Shown in pieces: positions 24,805-36,481 of a stretch of DNA of 64,000 bases. This stretch comes from Omphalotus guepiniiformis (Eukaryota; Basidiomycota; Agaricomycetes; Agaricales; Omphalotaceae), in the NCBI GenBank assembly GCA_028554645.1, contig JAQOOI010000021.1:2542001-2606000 (forward strand). The letters are read 5' to 3'. The notes beneath the pieces are model-generated. The model was not told the origin of the DNA, did not search any database, and saw only the letters and a program-made list of their open reading frames with translations. Every line of letters begins with the position of its first letter. Positions within the stretch are counted from its first letter, which is position 1. The translations under genes were made by a program, and so were the position numbers.

Positions 24805-26386
24805 ATGTTCAACGGTACCGCAAAAGGCCAGCTCAGCGAGCCCGACCATCGAGGTCGTAGATGGTTGCAGTGTGGCGAAGTCATGGACGAGTGTAAGGTG
24901 CGTATAATGCCATTGAATTTCTCGAGTAGATTGTCTGATTTGAGTACGAAGATTCAACTTAGTGCTTTGGAAGCTAGGAAATACCGGAAGTGGTACGACA
25001 CAGAAATCGTACGACAAACGACAGACGCTTCACGGCCAATGCCGGATGACCCTGTATCCGACTTTTTTCGGAGTCTGCATCTACACAGAGATGACTTTCG
25101 GAGAGAATATGCTGGGAAAAGCAAAGGCCCTTACGATTTTAGGCGTGTACCAGTTCAGCAAGCCACAGATGCAAAGAACCTGCAGGAGTTACGAAGGCGG
25201 TCATTCGAGGAGGAAATCATTCTCAATGGTGCGCCACACAAGTTAAAAGTGGGTCAATTGGGGACTCCCGATTCGTTCGGATGGAGATGGTACCAGTGTG
25301 CCGAAGATGTGCAGGTAGAAGATTTGCTCTACGCTCGCAGCTTCACAAATCTAATTATCTTTCCCGTAGATCCTACTTCCTCCCGATGCTGGAGTTCAGT
25401 ACTCCATTTTTCTAATGCTTGAAGAGAATGAACTGCGGAGAGCTACTTGTCGAAACCACGTTCACAAGTTTAATGACGCCCGTAATCGTTTCAATGACTT
25501 GTGTATGAGGTCAAAGCTGGATCATCCTGTCAGGGGCATAAGTTCTTCCCCAAGCCGCTTCGCTCTTCCCTATGGGTTTCAATGCCGTCACATCGACAAG
25601 ATAGTAGGCCGACAGCAGGATAAGGCGGAGTACGCTCTGCTCGAAGATGTCGGCTCGATGCCATCTGAAGTTGGCGCACTCTCGCAGGCCGATCAGTACT
25701 GGCGGAGATGGCTTCGGATGGATAATGATACTTGGGTCAGCATGCCGCTTTTGTTACGATATTTCACCGCTGACCCTTTACTCAACAGGTCCTTCTACCG
25801 GCGGACGTCGCCTCACAATACGACTTCACCTGCAAGTTTTCCAGGAGCAAGTCGTTAGATCGCCATATGCAGAAGATCATTCAAGAACTTCACTACGCCC
25901 TTGTTCCAGTCGATGGTGCATCCTCGCCGGCTTACGCAGGCACACTGTATTTGCTACGGCATGATACGCTCTACTTCCTTGGACAAAGCAGTTGCTCGTA
26001 TTGAACTTAGGCTCGCAGAATTGGCGGGGAAGCACTCCAGGAACGTGAGTCCGCTCCCTGATTGGCGTAACGACATCTTCGAAAGCGCCAGGAGTGATTC
26101 TAAGGAGGCTGGCTCGCTCAACCGCTCCCCAAAGTACCTGCATGTTGATGTGCTCAGGAAGTCTTCGCGCGGTCATCGGAAAACCATGTCGACACAAGAA
26201 GCGCGAAAATCTTACTGGGACAAGGAATTACCTCCACTTCCGCTGACCGCCTCTGTTGTGGATTTGTCTCAATCTGATGAGCGTCGGAAGTACTCTCTCG
26301 ATCGTAGGAACAGTGTTCCGGATTCTCCTATTGAGAGGATACGGAGGACATTTGCTCGTTCCATCTTGTCTGCGAGTTCCAGTTAG
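24805..26386 (+). CDS. Repeat-module protein B, paralogue of the 19-kb gene
   Basis: Starts MFNGTAKGQLSEPD and holds three copies of the module also seen at 19185-20585: GQLSEPDHRGRRWLQC, VGQLGTPDSFGWRWYQC...VQ|ILLPPDA and ALSQADQYWRRWLRM...W|VLLPADV. The last two are split by phase-0 introns (25315-25369 and about 25738-25791) at the same place as in gene A; the first has no such intron. SKLDHPVRGISSSPSRFALPYGFQC matches the inter-module segment of A. After the last module the frame closes at about 26014, while another frame continues with LDKAVARIELRLAELAGK and a Ser/Pro/Arg-rich tail to 26386. This implies a very short intron near 25897-25935 or a frameshift. Function unknown. The pair encloses PER1 and HOS2. 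Confidence 0.6.
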
Positions 26387-26778
26387 TTCTTTTCGTTACT
26401 CGACATCTTGCCTCTATTTGCCACATGTTTCTCCGGATGCTCAGGTATCTCGGAAGACAACTCATACCATTGCATGTCTTTTTTCTCATATTCTACAGGA
26501 TATGACGTATCGATTTCGTGTATATAACTTATAAGTTACATATCTCATGGACAGTACATTACAACAAATACCACTAGAAGACGGGATCGCAATATTTACA
26601 GCAACACCATATTGGTGGGGATGTGTGTTAGACAAGTGACACTACTGTGGAGGTGATAAATTTTTATCATTACCAAGCTTGTACATCATCCATCGGTATC
26701 GGTATCAGTTGAACTAGCATCATAACACGTCCACCTGTAAGCCCACTGACCCTAATAAGACATATGAGAGATCGGTTC
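26387..26778. other. Convergent intergenic region
   Basis: About 390 bases between repeat-module gene B and LEU4-type gene 1; no gene readable. Confidence 0.5.
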
Positions 26779-28719
26779 CTACCCAAGAACAGAGTTGATA
26801 GCGCTAATGATAGCTTTCAGCGTGGCTTCTGCCTGATATTCGGCCCTGCCTACTCCCCACCAACTCTTGTCTTGGTTTTCCGACCTCGTTACCCTCACAA
26901 AACTGGCGATACCAAGTGAAGAAGTTTGAAGCTGTTCTTCTACGAGCACAATTCCCAGTCCCAAATGCTGATTGAGCGTGTGCAATAGATTCTTCACCGC
27001 CTCAACCTGAAGGTTCGAGTGACACGCGAGAGTTTTCCCGTCGAAGATGATAGACGCGTCGAGTATACGAAGATCAAGATCAGGTTCGTCGTGAATGTGG
27101 CATGATTGGACGTAAACGCGTCCAACATCTCCCGCCGATTCATGGAAATGGAATAATCGGGTGAACTCCAAGCATATCTCTTCCGCGCTCAGCTCTCTGG
27201 ATTCTGAATCGCAGATAGCCTGAACAGCACTAGAGAGTTCAACTTGCATTGGTCGAGGTATGTCGAGGTCCAGATACTGTTCCACGACATGAGCTGCACC
27301 GCCCTTGCCAGACTGTGAATTGACTCGGGATACGTAGACGCGTCCAATATCTGAGGGATCAACAGGAATATATGGAACTGTCCACAGAACGTTCCTGTGC
27401 TTGCCAGTGGTGGCCGCAGCTTCTGCAATACGCTCCTCCATCAGATGTAGACCTTTTCTTATGCCGTCTTGGTGTCCGCCAGAGAATGCGGTGTACACCA
27501 ACTCACCAGCATACGGGTGTCGTGGATGAACGGGAAGACCGGTACATTTAGTCATGAAGTCAACAAGGTCATTGAGGTTATTCATGTCAAGTCCCGGCGA
27601 GATTCCTTGGCTGTAAAGATTGAGGGCTAAGGTAACAAGATCGACGTTCCCGGTTCTCTCTCCGTTACCGAAGAGACATCCCTCAACCCTTTCGGCACCA
27701 GCTAGCAGAGCATGTTCGGTTGCTGCTACTGCCGTCCCTATCGAGAACCAATTAGAAAAACTTCCCTAGATTGTAGACATACTCACCGCGATCATTATGA
27801 ACATGCACACTTAGGATCGTCTCATCTCTTTTCGGCAAGTTTCTGTGGAAGTATTCAATCTAGAAACGAAGGAGGTTATATCACCTATCTAATCAAAATA
27901 ACACATTCATACCTGATCAGCAAAGTGATTAGCTGGAGCACATTCAACAGTAGCAGCCAAATTGAATATAATCGGGCGAGTCTTGCTGCCATGCGATTCC
28001 CAAGCATTCTTGACCTGAGAGCAAACCTCTATAACGAAATCCAATTCCGATTGCGAGAAACCCTCGAGGCCGTACACCAACTGGAATTCCGTCCCGTATC
28101 GAGAAGTATATTCATTAGCCATCAGGCGAGTCAGATGGGTATACTCGGCGGCACAGCGTATGACATCGTCCTTGGTAATCTTGTATACAACGTCCCTGAA
28201 AATCGGAGCACTGGAACAGTAGAGTTGCACCAACACATGTTTAGCGCCTCGAGTTGCTTCAAAAGTTCGAAGTATATGTTCCTTCCGCGCTGGCATCATG
28301 ACCTGAACATAGACCGTCAGTATCTTTCATGCCAGGAGGCGTATAGGAAGACCTATGTTATCCACCTGAATGGCGACGTCATCCGGTATCTCTTGATTCT
28401 CAATCAAGCTACGTACAAAGTCAAACTCTGTTTGACTAGACGAAGGGTAGGCGACCTCGATTTCCTTGAAGCCTCGTGCCACCAGAACACGAAAAAGTGC
28501 CAGTTTCTGAGGAACAGTCATGGGTTTTGGAATTGCTTGATTTCCGTCTCGCAAATCCGTAGATAACCATGTTGGATGCTGGGTCACTATACGACTGGGC
28601 CACTGACGTTCTGGAAGATCTACAGGCTGATAGCGCTGGTATTTCTGAGCCGGGTTCGCTCTAACGATGCAAGTAAGTCAAAGGCAGCGTCGCGCCTGGA
28701 CAGGATTCACTCACAACAT
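26779..28719 (-). CDS. 2-isopropylmalate synthase-like (LEU4 family), copy 1
   Basis: Condenses a 2-keto acid with acetyl-CoA, the first step of leucine synthesis or of other chain extensions. The first exon is only ATGTT (28715-28719), followed by a 54-nt intron and [22 protein letters not shown]. Catalytic features: [49 protein letters not shown] (metal-binding HxHND), [43 protein letters not shown] and NSQSGKGG. The C-terminal 130 residues form the regulatory LeuA dimerisation domain. Several usually conserved positions differ: LYCSSAP for YNATSP, HVHNDRG for HPHNDRG. Residues needed for metal and acetyl-CoA are kept, so an active but divergent paralogue is likely. Further copies lie at 43275-43710 (decayed) and 63784 (5' end). 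Confidence 0.88.
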
Positions 28720-29600
28720 GATAAATGTCCGTAAGAAAGAACAGGGTCAAAATGGTCCTAGTATTTACAAAGTTTCGGAATCACCATTCTGCATTTAAAT
28801 GTTGAAGAAGAATGACTGACTGTGCCTTGAGAACAACCCTCTCCGGGTTTGGATATTTGCGAGGGGAAGAACAACGGAAAACGCAAACTATTGATATATG
28901 AATTGATCTTGAGAATGTTAGATTCAAACTTCTAGCTAAAGAGGTACTACTCACTTCTGTGCGATATTCAAAAAAAACATTTTGCATCAGGAAAATTCCC
29001 AAACATCCGGGAACTACGCGAGTGAACATTTCAGAGTGGGAAGACATCTATCCAATCACACTTGCATGACGTCGTAACAGTAGGCCGCAAGTAGGCCGCG
29101 AGAACTACAGCAGCCAGTCGCTATGCTGGTTTACAATTGATTCCAATCTACGAATGTGTTCGGTCCATATCTGGTGAGGGTAGATCTGTATCTCAGCATC
29201 CATGCTTACACGGAAGAATCAAACAAACCTGATATCAGAGCATGAACAGAATTTTGAATCATGATGCTCCAGAACCAATTTCTATATATTTCATTCCCCA
29301 ATCAGTGTTCGTTTCAAAAAAGATAGATTGGGTTGAGCGAATATCTCACTTGCAAAACGGCAGAATTCTTGTCTCCTGAAGGTAAAAAACGAAATCAAAT
29401 CGGAGAGACAAAAGGGAAAAAAATGTACTGAATTGAATCATTATGACAGGACTGTCGATTGTTCCATCATGACCGGAGATCTTTTGAGGAGCGGACCGGC
29501 TACGCCGCGGCACATCGCACTTTGGGTACTTTGAGTCTTTAGCTTGACTTACGAGCCGTTTACGAGATCTACTTTTAACAGATTGGGTACGTTTTGAGTT
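28720..29600. other. Spacer between LEU4-type gene and TIR element
   Basis: No gene readable. It should contain the promoter of the minus-strand LEU4-type gene. Some near-duplicated short words (gtaggccgcaagtaggccgc at 29081-29100). Confidence 0.4.
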
Positions 29601-29630
29601 ACTACAGTTGGGGACAATCAAACACGGTAA
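29601..29630 (+). repeat. Left terminal inverted repeat
   Basis: Begins actacagttggggacaatc and ends cacggtaa. It matches the reverse complement of 30598-30627. Confidence 0.8.
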
Positions 29631-30597
29631 GTTTTCGGGACCTAATTGTGGGAGGCCGGGAAGCGTCTGGAATCGACAGGAAAGCATACAGAGAGTATTT
29701 CTAAACTAGTTAAACGAGATTTCAACGGGCGGATTTGCCTCAAACTAAAATTTATTTTTTTGACCTCAAAAATTTGGCCGTTCACTAAAAAAATCGGGAA
29801 AAATCTGAAAAAATGCGCAAACGAACGTTCTCGTTAATCTAATGAGTTTCCCAATAAAATAAATGGGCTCAATCACGACGTGTGGTGCTGCCTAAAAAGG
29901 AAATCACCTGCAATCCGCCCGCGTCAACACCTCCGGCGTTTCTGTTTAGGGACCATGCCGTAATACACTTCCTTCCTTCCTTCCGACGAAAATTGTACAG
30001 CCAGTGTCCACTACATTTCTGCAGTCATGGGTCATCAATGCCATCCACAAAAACGGAAGTACAACATTTCCGGCTTACTCCAGAATCAACAAAAGCTTAG
30101 TTTCCCTTCTGTTGAACAAGAAGTTTCACTGTGAAGTTAATCCAATTGAAATGGTGGGTGTTTTAACAATTATCTTCATACAAGTGCTAACAAGCTTCAT
30201 GTTATTGAGGTTGGGTCCTTTGAAATACAGATACTGAGAAGTGACAAAGAAATCATTTGCTGAGGTAAAAGAAATTGAATTCCGCTACTTGAATGCATGC
30301 CCAGGAAAGGTGATTCAAAGATTCATCAACCACTCAAGGTGTTTCATGAGTGCTTACCAGGCTGTCCGGTGGCAGAAGGCACACAGATCGGTTCCAGCTC
30401 GAGCCATGATGCAATTGGACACTGTACTTACTCCATCTTAGGCAAATATTTTGCATTTTTTTGGCCCAAAAATTTGGCCGTACCTAAGAACTCGTGGGAA
30501 AAACTTCGGAGGTTGATTTTTAGCATTATCTCGATGGTCTGAGTCCAGAGCCGGTATTAATTTGGCTCCGGAAGCTTTCGTCGGAGCTCAAGCAACT

Positions 30598-30627
30598 TTA
30601 CCGTGTTTGATTGTCCCCAACTGTAGT
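30598..30627 (-). repeat. Right terminal inverted repeat
   Basis: Reads ttaccgtgtttgattgtccc and onward to ctgtagt, the reverse complement of the left terminus at 29601-29630. Confidence 0.8.
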
Positions 30628-30902
30628 CACTGCTAGCAATCAGAAACAAATAATGCTCAAGCGTTCTATAAACTCCACTCACGAATCACACGCGATTGAC
30701 AAGATGGCAAAACGTCAGAATGTCAACTATTGTCACTATTGTTACAGTTCGAGCTACACCTCAAACCTTCGCAGTCCTATTTATCACTTTGAGCCAAGAT
30801 ATTCGCAACACTGGATCTAGGAATCAGATCGACTTTAAACGGCATAGGATGGCTAGTAAAGCAAAGATATCAAGAAACAAATCAGCCCATCAGCATCACG
30901 AA

Positions 30903-32874
30903 TTAGAAGCAAAGTAGATGGACATACAACAACGCTCCCTCAGAGTATTCAGCATTCTTCCACGCGGCGGCAGTATCATGAACAGGGTCTTTAGGTTTGA
31001 TGACGAATGCCCAAAGAACACTCGCAGCATATATCCAGATGCCCGAGTCAGCCAGATGCATACCTGGACAAATACGACGCCCAAAGCCAAAAGGTAGATT
31101 CCCGATGGCTTGTTCAGATTGACCCCGTATGTTGGGATTGGTGGGAGTGCCATTCTCAGGAAGGAACCTCGCGGGGTCAAATAAGAATGGTGAAGCATAC
31201 ACCGATTCGTCGTGTAAAATGCCCCTACGAAAACGAAAACGAATGATATCAATTGTATGACTCTGAGGGAAGTAGCGTGATGAGCTCAGCTCACCAGAGA
31301 TTAGCAACGAGCGTGCTTCCTTTAGCAATGAAGTATCCGTTGACAATGTCATCTTTCATCGCACGATGCGCCACACCTTATGTTTCAATGGATGTGAGCG
31401 GTAAAACGGGAGACAATTAAATTGAGCACGAACCAACAGGAACTGCGGGACAACTTCGCAGGCACTCTTGTACGAAAGCAGACACATAAGGCAATTGAGC
31501 TCGATTTTCGAGTGAAGGCATGCGATCTGGTCCCACGACTTGGTCCAGTTCCATCTGAGCGAGCGCTTGCGCTTCTTGGTGCAAAGAAGCCGCCAGGAAG
31601 AAGGTCGTGACCATGCCAATTGTCTGAGCGTATTCTCAGTTCATGCGCAAATTTGAAATACGAAAACTCAACATACGGTATCAGAACCACCTGTATACGC
31701 GCTCATAGCTGTCCATGCGATGTGATCCAATTCTTCGGGAGTAGGATTCGGATTGCTACTCAAGCAAAAGTCAACGTAACAACTCTGGGAGTTCCCGGAC
31801 TTCTGTTATCATATGCGTTCAGTACGGTGCAGATTGTCACAGTGACGTAAAGAAAGGTAATTTACAATTCGCTCCAATGTCATTTTGAAAGGTCCCATTG
31901 TGAGATTCTCCAAGTCTTCTCGTGCAAGTCGGGCTTCTCGCTTAAATCCTGCAAAAGGAAACGACTCGGGGATATACTTCACTAGAACCAACAGAAACTC
32001 AGTGACACGCAGGAGAAAGATCATACAGAGGACGAACACCACGGTAGCCAGTCAACCATATAAGCAAAGGGAACAAGCGCCTTTCCGAAGAGTGCATGCG
32101 CCACGTCCGCAGCATGAATATACCCCTCGACATCCTTTTCCGTCATACCGAGGCCAGTACTACCTTCAGGAGCCAATTCCGCCCCGAAAATAATCCCAGC
32201 AACGTTCATGCCAACACTCCGTCTCAGTAATTCCAAGAATCTGTAGTCATCGGCATTTTTCTCAGTGGAAGCGGCGGAGCATTGCTGTAAAAGCTCGCGG
32301 ACGAAATTACGAGCAGCGCGTTCTTGGACAGGCCAAAGATTCTTCGTAGCATTTACAGAGAGTACACCGTTGACCAGTTTTCGGTAGTTGCGGTGCCTGG
32401 GTCCTGCCGGGGCAAGAGCGATACCGCGATTCCAAGACATTCTATTTCGACACCTCTAGCTTCAGCGCAAGGGCGTGATGAAATGCAAGCGACGTACAAT
32501 TCGCCACACATGACTTGACTAGGTCGGTCCTGAGAAGTCGAAGAACGTTTTTCAAGCACCTCATACGCAATTTCCCGTTCATTCAGCACAATGATATCGT
32601 CCGTGACCAAACGGTATCGAACGATAGGTCCGTATAATGTACTGTGAGCATCCTTCAGCATAGATAGTCTTCATTTAGACATACCGTATTGATCCCCCCA
32701 CTCTTTGAACGCTCTGTGTTTTTGCGTTGCTGGATTATCGAACACGTTCCCTATGATAGGCCAGCCAGGCGGGCCAGGCGGCTTGTGCGATTGAGACCTA
32801 ACACGCCGACGAGTGATATAAATGACAGAGAGAAGAACTACAGCGAGAAGGAGAAGATCTGTGGCAACAAACAT
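30903..32874 (-). CDS. Cytochrome P450 monooxygenase (CYP)
   Basis: Membrane-anchored haem oxygenase on the minus strand with numerous short exons. The N-terminus has a hydrophobic anchor (TDLLLLAVVLLSVIYI) followed by the Pro hinge KPPGPPGWPIIGN. Then come WNRGIALAPAGPRHRNYRKL (helix C region), AMSAYTGGSDTV (I-helix AGxxT equivalent), QALAQMELDQVVG, LPYVSAFVQECLRSCPAVPVG (ExxR equivalent E-C-L-R), MLHDESVYASPFLFDPARFLPENG and the haem loop FGFGRRICPGMHLA near 31100 carrying the axial Cys. The stop is at 30903. The C-terminal few residues after KNAEYSEGALL look unusual and may hide one more intron. All P450 signatures are present. A decayed close paralogue is at 61156-62375. The substrate is unknown. 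Confidence 0.88.
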
Positions 32875-34411
32875 CTTGGAAAGAGTGTCCAGTAATGACG
32901 CGATGGCAAGAACGGTCCTAAGCAGGTCCTAAGAAAGACTTCTGAAGTACTTCAAGGCCTCGTATTTTGTTGTCATCAACATCATCAGTTGATCGAAAAT
33001 TGAAATGAATCCAGTTCCAAGAATACGGGTAGGCCTGTGACTGGCCCCGGCACTCTTATTTCTACACGGTGGTGCTCCGCAGCAACGTTGGAGGGTGAAG
33101 CGCCCAGGTGCCCAAGGGCAGTGGTAGCGTTGGGCAGGGCAGCGGAATTCCGCTGACTTGGTGAAATTGGTATAAAGGTTAGGCGCGCGCTTAGGCCTTT
33201 AGCTGGATTTTCACATCACATGTTATTCGGAACTGTAAATCTGAGTTTGAAATGAGAAGCGTGCGCGCTTATGAGCGCTTAGAGATTTTCTGGAACGTCA
33301 GAATTGGGCGAATTTTCTTGTTTAGGGTAGATCACGAACAATGTTGGCGGGTACTGGTGACGTAGAATTTTTCCAGCGCTACACTAACCTACTCTGTGTT
33401 ATCCACAGCTCGTTTCAAACTCGGTTTCTTTCCGGATTCCGACTGGAGTGAAGCCGGAGTGAAGCCGAGAATGAGTCAGAACGATGATGAAAGCACCTGA
33501 GTCACGTGGTCAACTCCAGACCCTGTAGCTATACATTCTGTATACTATTCTTGCCTTCTTAATCTCATGATGAACCGTGAACGGTTCGATTTCTTTTGTC
33601 ATTCTCTTCAAGGCATAACCGTTGATATTGATCTAATTGAACTTTACTCTCAGCACGACTTCCCGGCGGTGATACAACATCATCTAGTCAACGAGGCATT
33701 GACGAAGCATTTCCATACAAGTTTTTTTCTGATCAATCTGCTGGATCTCAGAATCCAAGGCCCTGATGTGGACAGTGCCGGTAATGCTACGTCGATGTCA
33801 AAGAAGAAACCACTGAATGTGTGGCGAACCTCTTCATGTGTTGGCCCGCTTAGGACAATCTACATCCTGATGTTCTTTCGACTGCGATCGTACCTCAAGC
33901 CAATAAGCCTCAGTTTCATGTTGGCCTGTTGGCGTGAGTGGGCGTGTGTGGGCGTGTCCAAGCGTATCATATTTCCAAACAGGAGTTCTCAGGAGTTCCG
34001 CGGGCTTCGGCTCAACGATGAGTAACCGGTATATGGCCAACAGATTTTTGCCAGCAGATTCGCTGTGTCGTCGATCTTGGAGAGCCCAGTAGAGCCCAGT
34101 GCCGACTGCACCCACGGTCACCACGAACGTCCTTTTTTCAGAATCTTCTCATGATGGCGACGCTGATAGCTTTTTTATTTAGTGACCGAGGGCTTCCATT
34201 GTGATGTCCCATGTCTGAAGATCTGATTATTGGGCCCGCAGAGGCCCCGTAGCCCGCTGTGCTACATGTGCTTCTCACGCTCAAACTTACCGTTCTTGAC
34301 GCCGTTTGGGGTTTGTCCTACTTCAGGTCCAAGCGTTCAGGCTTCAAGCTGTGAGGCCAATTCCTCTGTCGTCTCCATCTTCCTACCACTTTCACTTGAA
34401 GATTTTGTACC
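32875..34411. other. Divergent promoter region and gene-free stretch
   Basis: About 1.5 kb between the P450 (minus) and the MFS transporter (plus), so it should hold both promoters. An open frame at 33567-34025 shows no recognisable domain. Short tandem words occur near 33930-33960 (gggcgtgtgtgggcgtgt). Confidence 0.4.
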
Positions 34412-36481
34412 ATGAACGTTGGTATCGACAGAGCTCAGAAAACCGAGACGAGCGACGTGCCGGCTTCGCAGTCTCCCAAGTCGCAGGATGCGGAGTTGTT
34501 GAAGCCAACGTCTCAGGAGGTTACTTTCCCTGAGGGAGGACTTCAAGCTTGGATGACCGTTGCCGGAGGGTAAGTTATTGTTTCTCTGGTGTACTAGGCG
34601 TGGTCTGACGATCTGACTTTGTTGGACACAGGTGGATGGTGGTATTCTGCACTTTCGGTTGCTCACGGTCTCTTCTAATACAAAGAATCTTTTGTTGAAT
34701 TTTCACTGAGCAGGCGCCATCCAGTCCTTTGGTGTATACCAAGACTACTACACTCGAATCTCGCTTAGCGACCAATCCCCTTCCCACGTTTCATGGATAG
34801 GGTAAGCTATCCTCAAATACTCATCCACCGGCACCTAAGTTCCATCCGAAATTTACTCAGTTCTGTACAAATATTCTTTCTCTTCGCTGGTGGAATACTC
34901 AGTGGCAAATTGTTCGATGACGGTTGGTTCAAGGGGCTTCTAGCCGGAGGCAGCCTGATCTACCTTGTTTCATCGTTCTTGCTCTCCCTCGCTAAACCGC
35001 ATCACTTTTATCAAAATTTCCTGGCGCAAGGTGTAGGTATGGGCATTGGGATGGGAATCCTGTTCCTCCCAACCCTTTCTGTGACCGCACACTATTTCAA
35101 GAGGAAAAGAGGTCTTGTAATGGGTATTATCCTTACAGGTGGGTTCTGATCTGTACGTTAGGACCGCGTAATCTTGCGCTTACACTGTTGGACGTGAATC
35201 TTTGTTGACAGGCAGCTCGGTCGGTGCTGTCGTCTACCCGATTATGGTCAACCATTTATTCAACGGGTCTACTGGATTTGCATGGGGAGTACGAGCTGTC
35301 TCTTTCCTCGACCTTGGATTCTTGGTCATTGCAAATCTCATCATGAAGACGAGACTACCTCCTCGGTCGCAAGACCCTAATGCTAAACCTATCAACGTGC
35401 GAGGTATCTTGACCGATGTGCCGTTCTGGATTGCTCTCTTTGGGTACGAAAGTCATTACTAGTTTGCGATGGGCTACTGATGGAGCGTACGTACTACTAA
35501 TTAGGATCTTTCTCGCGTTCTGGGGCCTGTTCGTACCTTGTAATTCCCCTCCATTACTTTGAGAGATCATAATCACTAAGCTACGTTTCTTTTATCTTTC
35601 AGTCTTCTACATCCAAACATTCGCAGTGAGGCACAACCTTCCACTCTGGCTTCAGACGTATGCTGTACGTACCTCACTTCATTGCCCGACGTGCTCATGA
35701 TCATACATCCTTCTTTTTCTCCTGCCCACACCGACCGCCTATGTGTGTAGCTGTCAATCTTGAACGCAGCCGGTTTCTTTGGCAGAACTCTGCCTATGGT
35801 CATATCTGACATGTACGGACCATTCAATGGTGCGTCTCTCTCTTAGTTCCTGGACCAATGACCTCCAACAATGTCTGTAGTGATCATTCCAGTCACTTTC
35901 ATCTCAGGAGCTCTTGTGTTTGCTTTTCTCGGTGCGACTAATGTCGGAGGAATGCTCGCTTTTGCTATTATCTATGGATTTTTCAGTGGTGGCTGTGAGT
36001 ATTCCAAGCTTTCCCAGAATTGGGGTGCATACTCATGGATTTCCTGTGTACAGTTGTTTCACTGTCTGCCCCTACAGCAGCGTCTTTCTCTCGTGATGTA
36101 GGCGAAGTAGGGTGAGTCCTCTATTTCTGTATCATTCAACTCGGAAATGAATTTGCTGATTATCATATCTCGTGTGCTCATACAGCACTCGACTGGGCCT
36201 TATGACCTTAGCTTCCAGCTTCGGACTACTCACTGGCAACCCAATCTCTGGTGCAATCTTGAAACCACCTCAGTATATCTGGGTACGGCCGGTAGTATTT
36301 AGTGCTGTACGTCTGTTTCCTACTTCGGGTCGTCCTTCTGACATAAGGCGTCCCATTCGTATATCCCTTTTGATGTTGATGTTGATGTTTGATTTCATAG
36401 GTCACGGTGCTATCTGGAACCATCTTTATGATTGTCGCGAGACAGATGCAGGTGAAGAGGAAGGGGACGAATCGGTTGTAA
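34412..36481 (+). CDS. MFS transporter, monocarboxylate-permease type (MCH-like)
   Basis: Twelve-helix major facilitator protein of the plasma membrane or an organelle. The N-terminal cytosolic tail of about 45 residues ends EVTFPEGGLQAWMTVAGGW, the hallmark of fungal monocarboxylate-porter homologues (PDGGxxAW). It continues FGVYQDYY, SHVSWIGSVQIFF, FAGGILSGKLFDDGW, HYFKRKRGLVMGI (loop 2/3-type motif), SSVGAVVYPIM, and a second half with FVPFFYIQTFA, RTLPMVISDMYGPFN and RLGLMTLASSFGLLTGNPISGAI. The stop after QVKRKGTNRL is at 36479-36481. Around eight introns. No defect seen. The substrate may be a carboxylate, but the fungal family also exports or imports many small molecules. Its position beside the P450 and LEU4-type gene would suit a pathway transporter. 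Confidence 0.88.

Larger units (their letters stand above)
29601..30627. mobile_element. Non-autonomous terminal-inverted-repeat element, about 1.03 kb
   Basis: The two ends are near-perfect inverted repeats of about 30 bp: the left end begins actacagttggggacaatc at 29601, and the right end finishes with its reverse complement at 30627. Inside, two AT-rich blocks share the phrase aaaaatttggccgt (about 29766 and 30466), so the subterminal parts are also related. No transposase is encoded; short frames only. No clear target-site duplication was found (flanks gagtt and cactg). A segment near 29945-29990 recurs elsewhere in the window (43890-43965 and 49175-49285). A MITE-like derivative of a DNA transposon is most likely; the superfamily is undetermined. 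Confidence 0.6.

Noticed and set aside
33567..34025. 152-codon open frame between P450 and MFS transporter
   Set aside because: No recognisable family and no supporting context.
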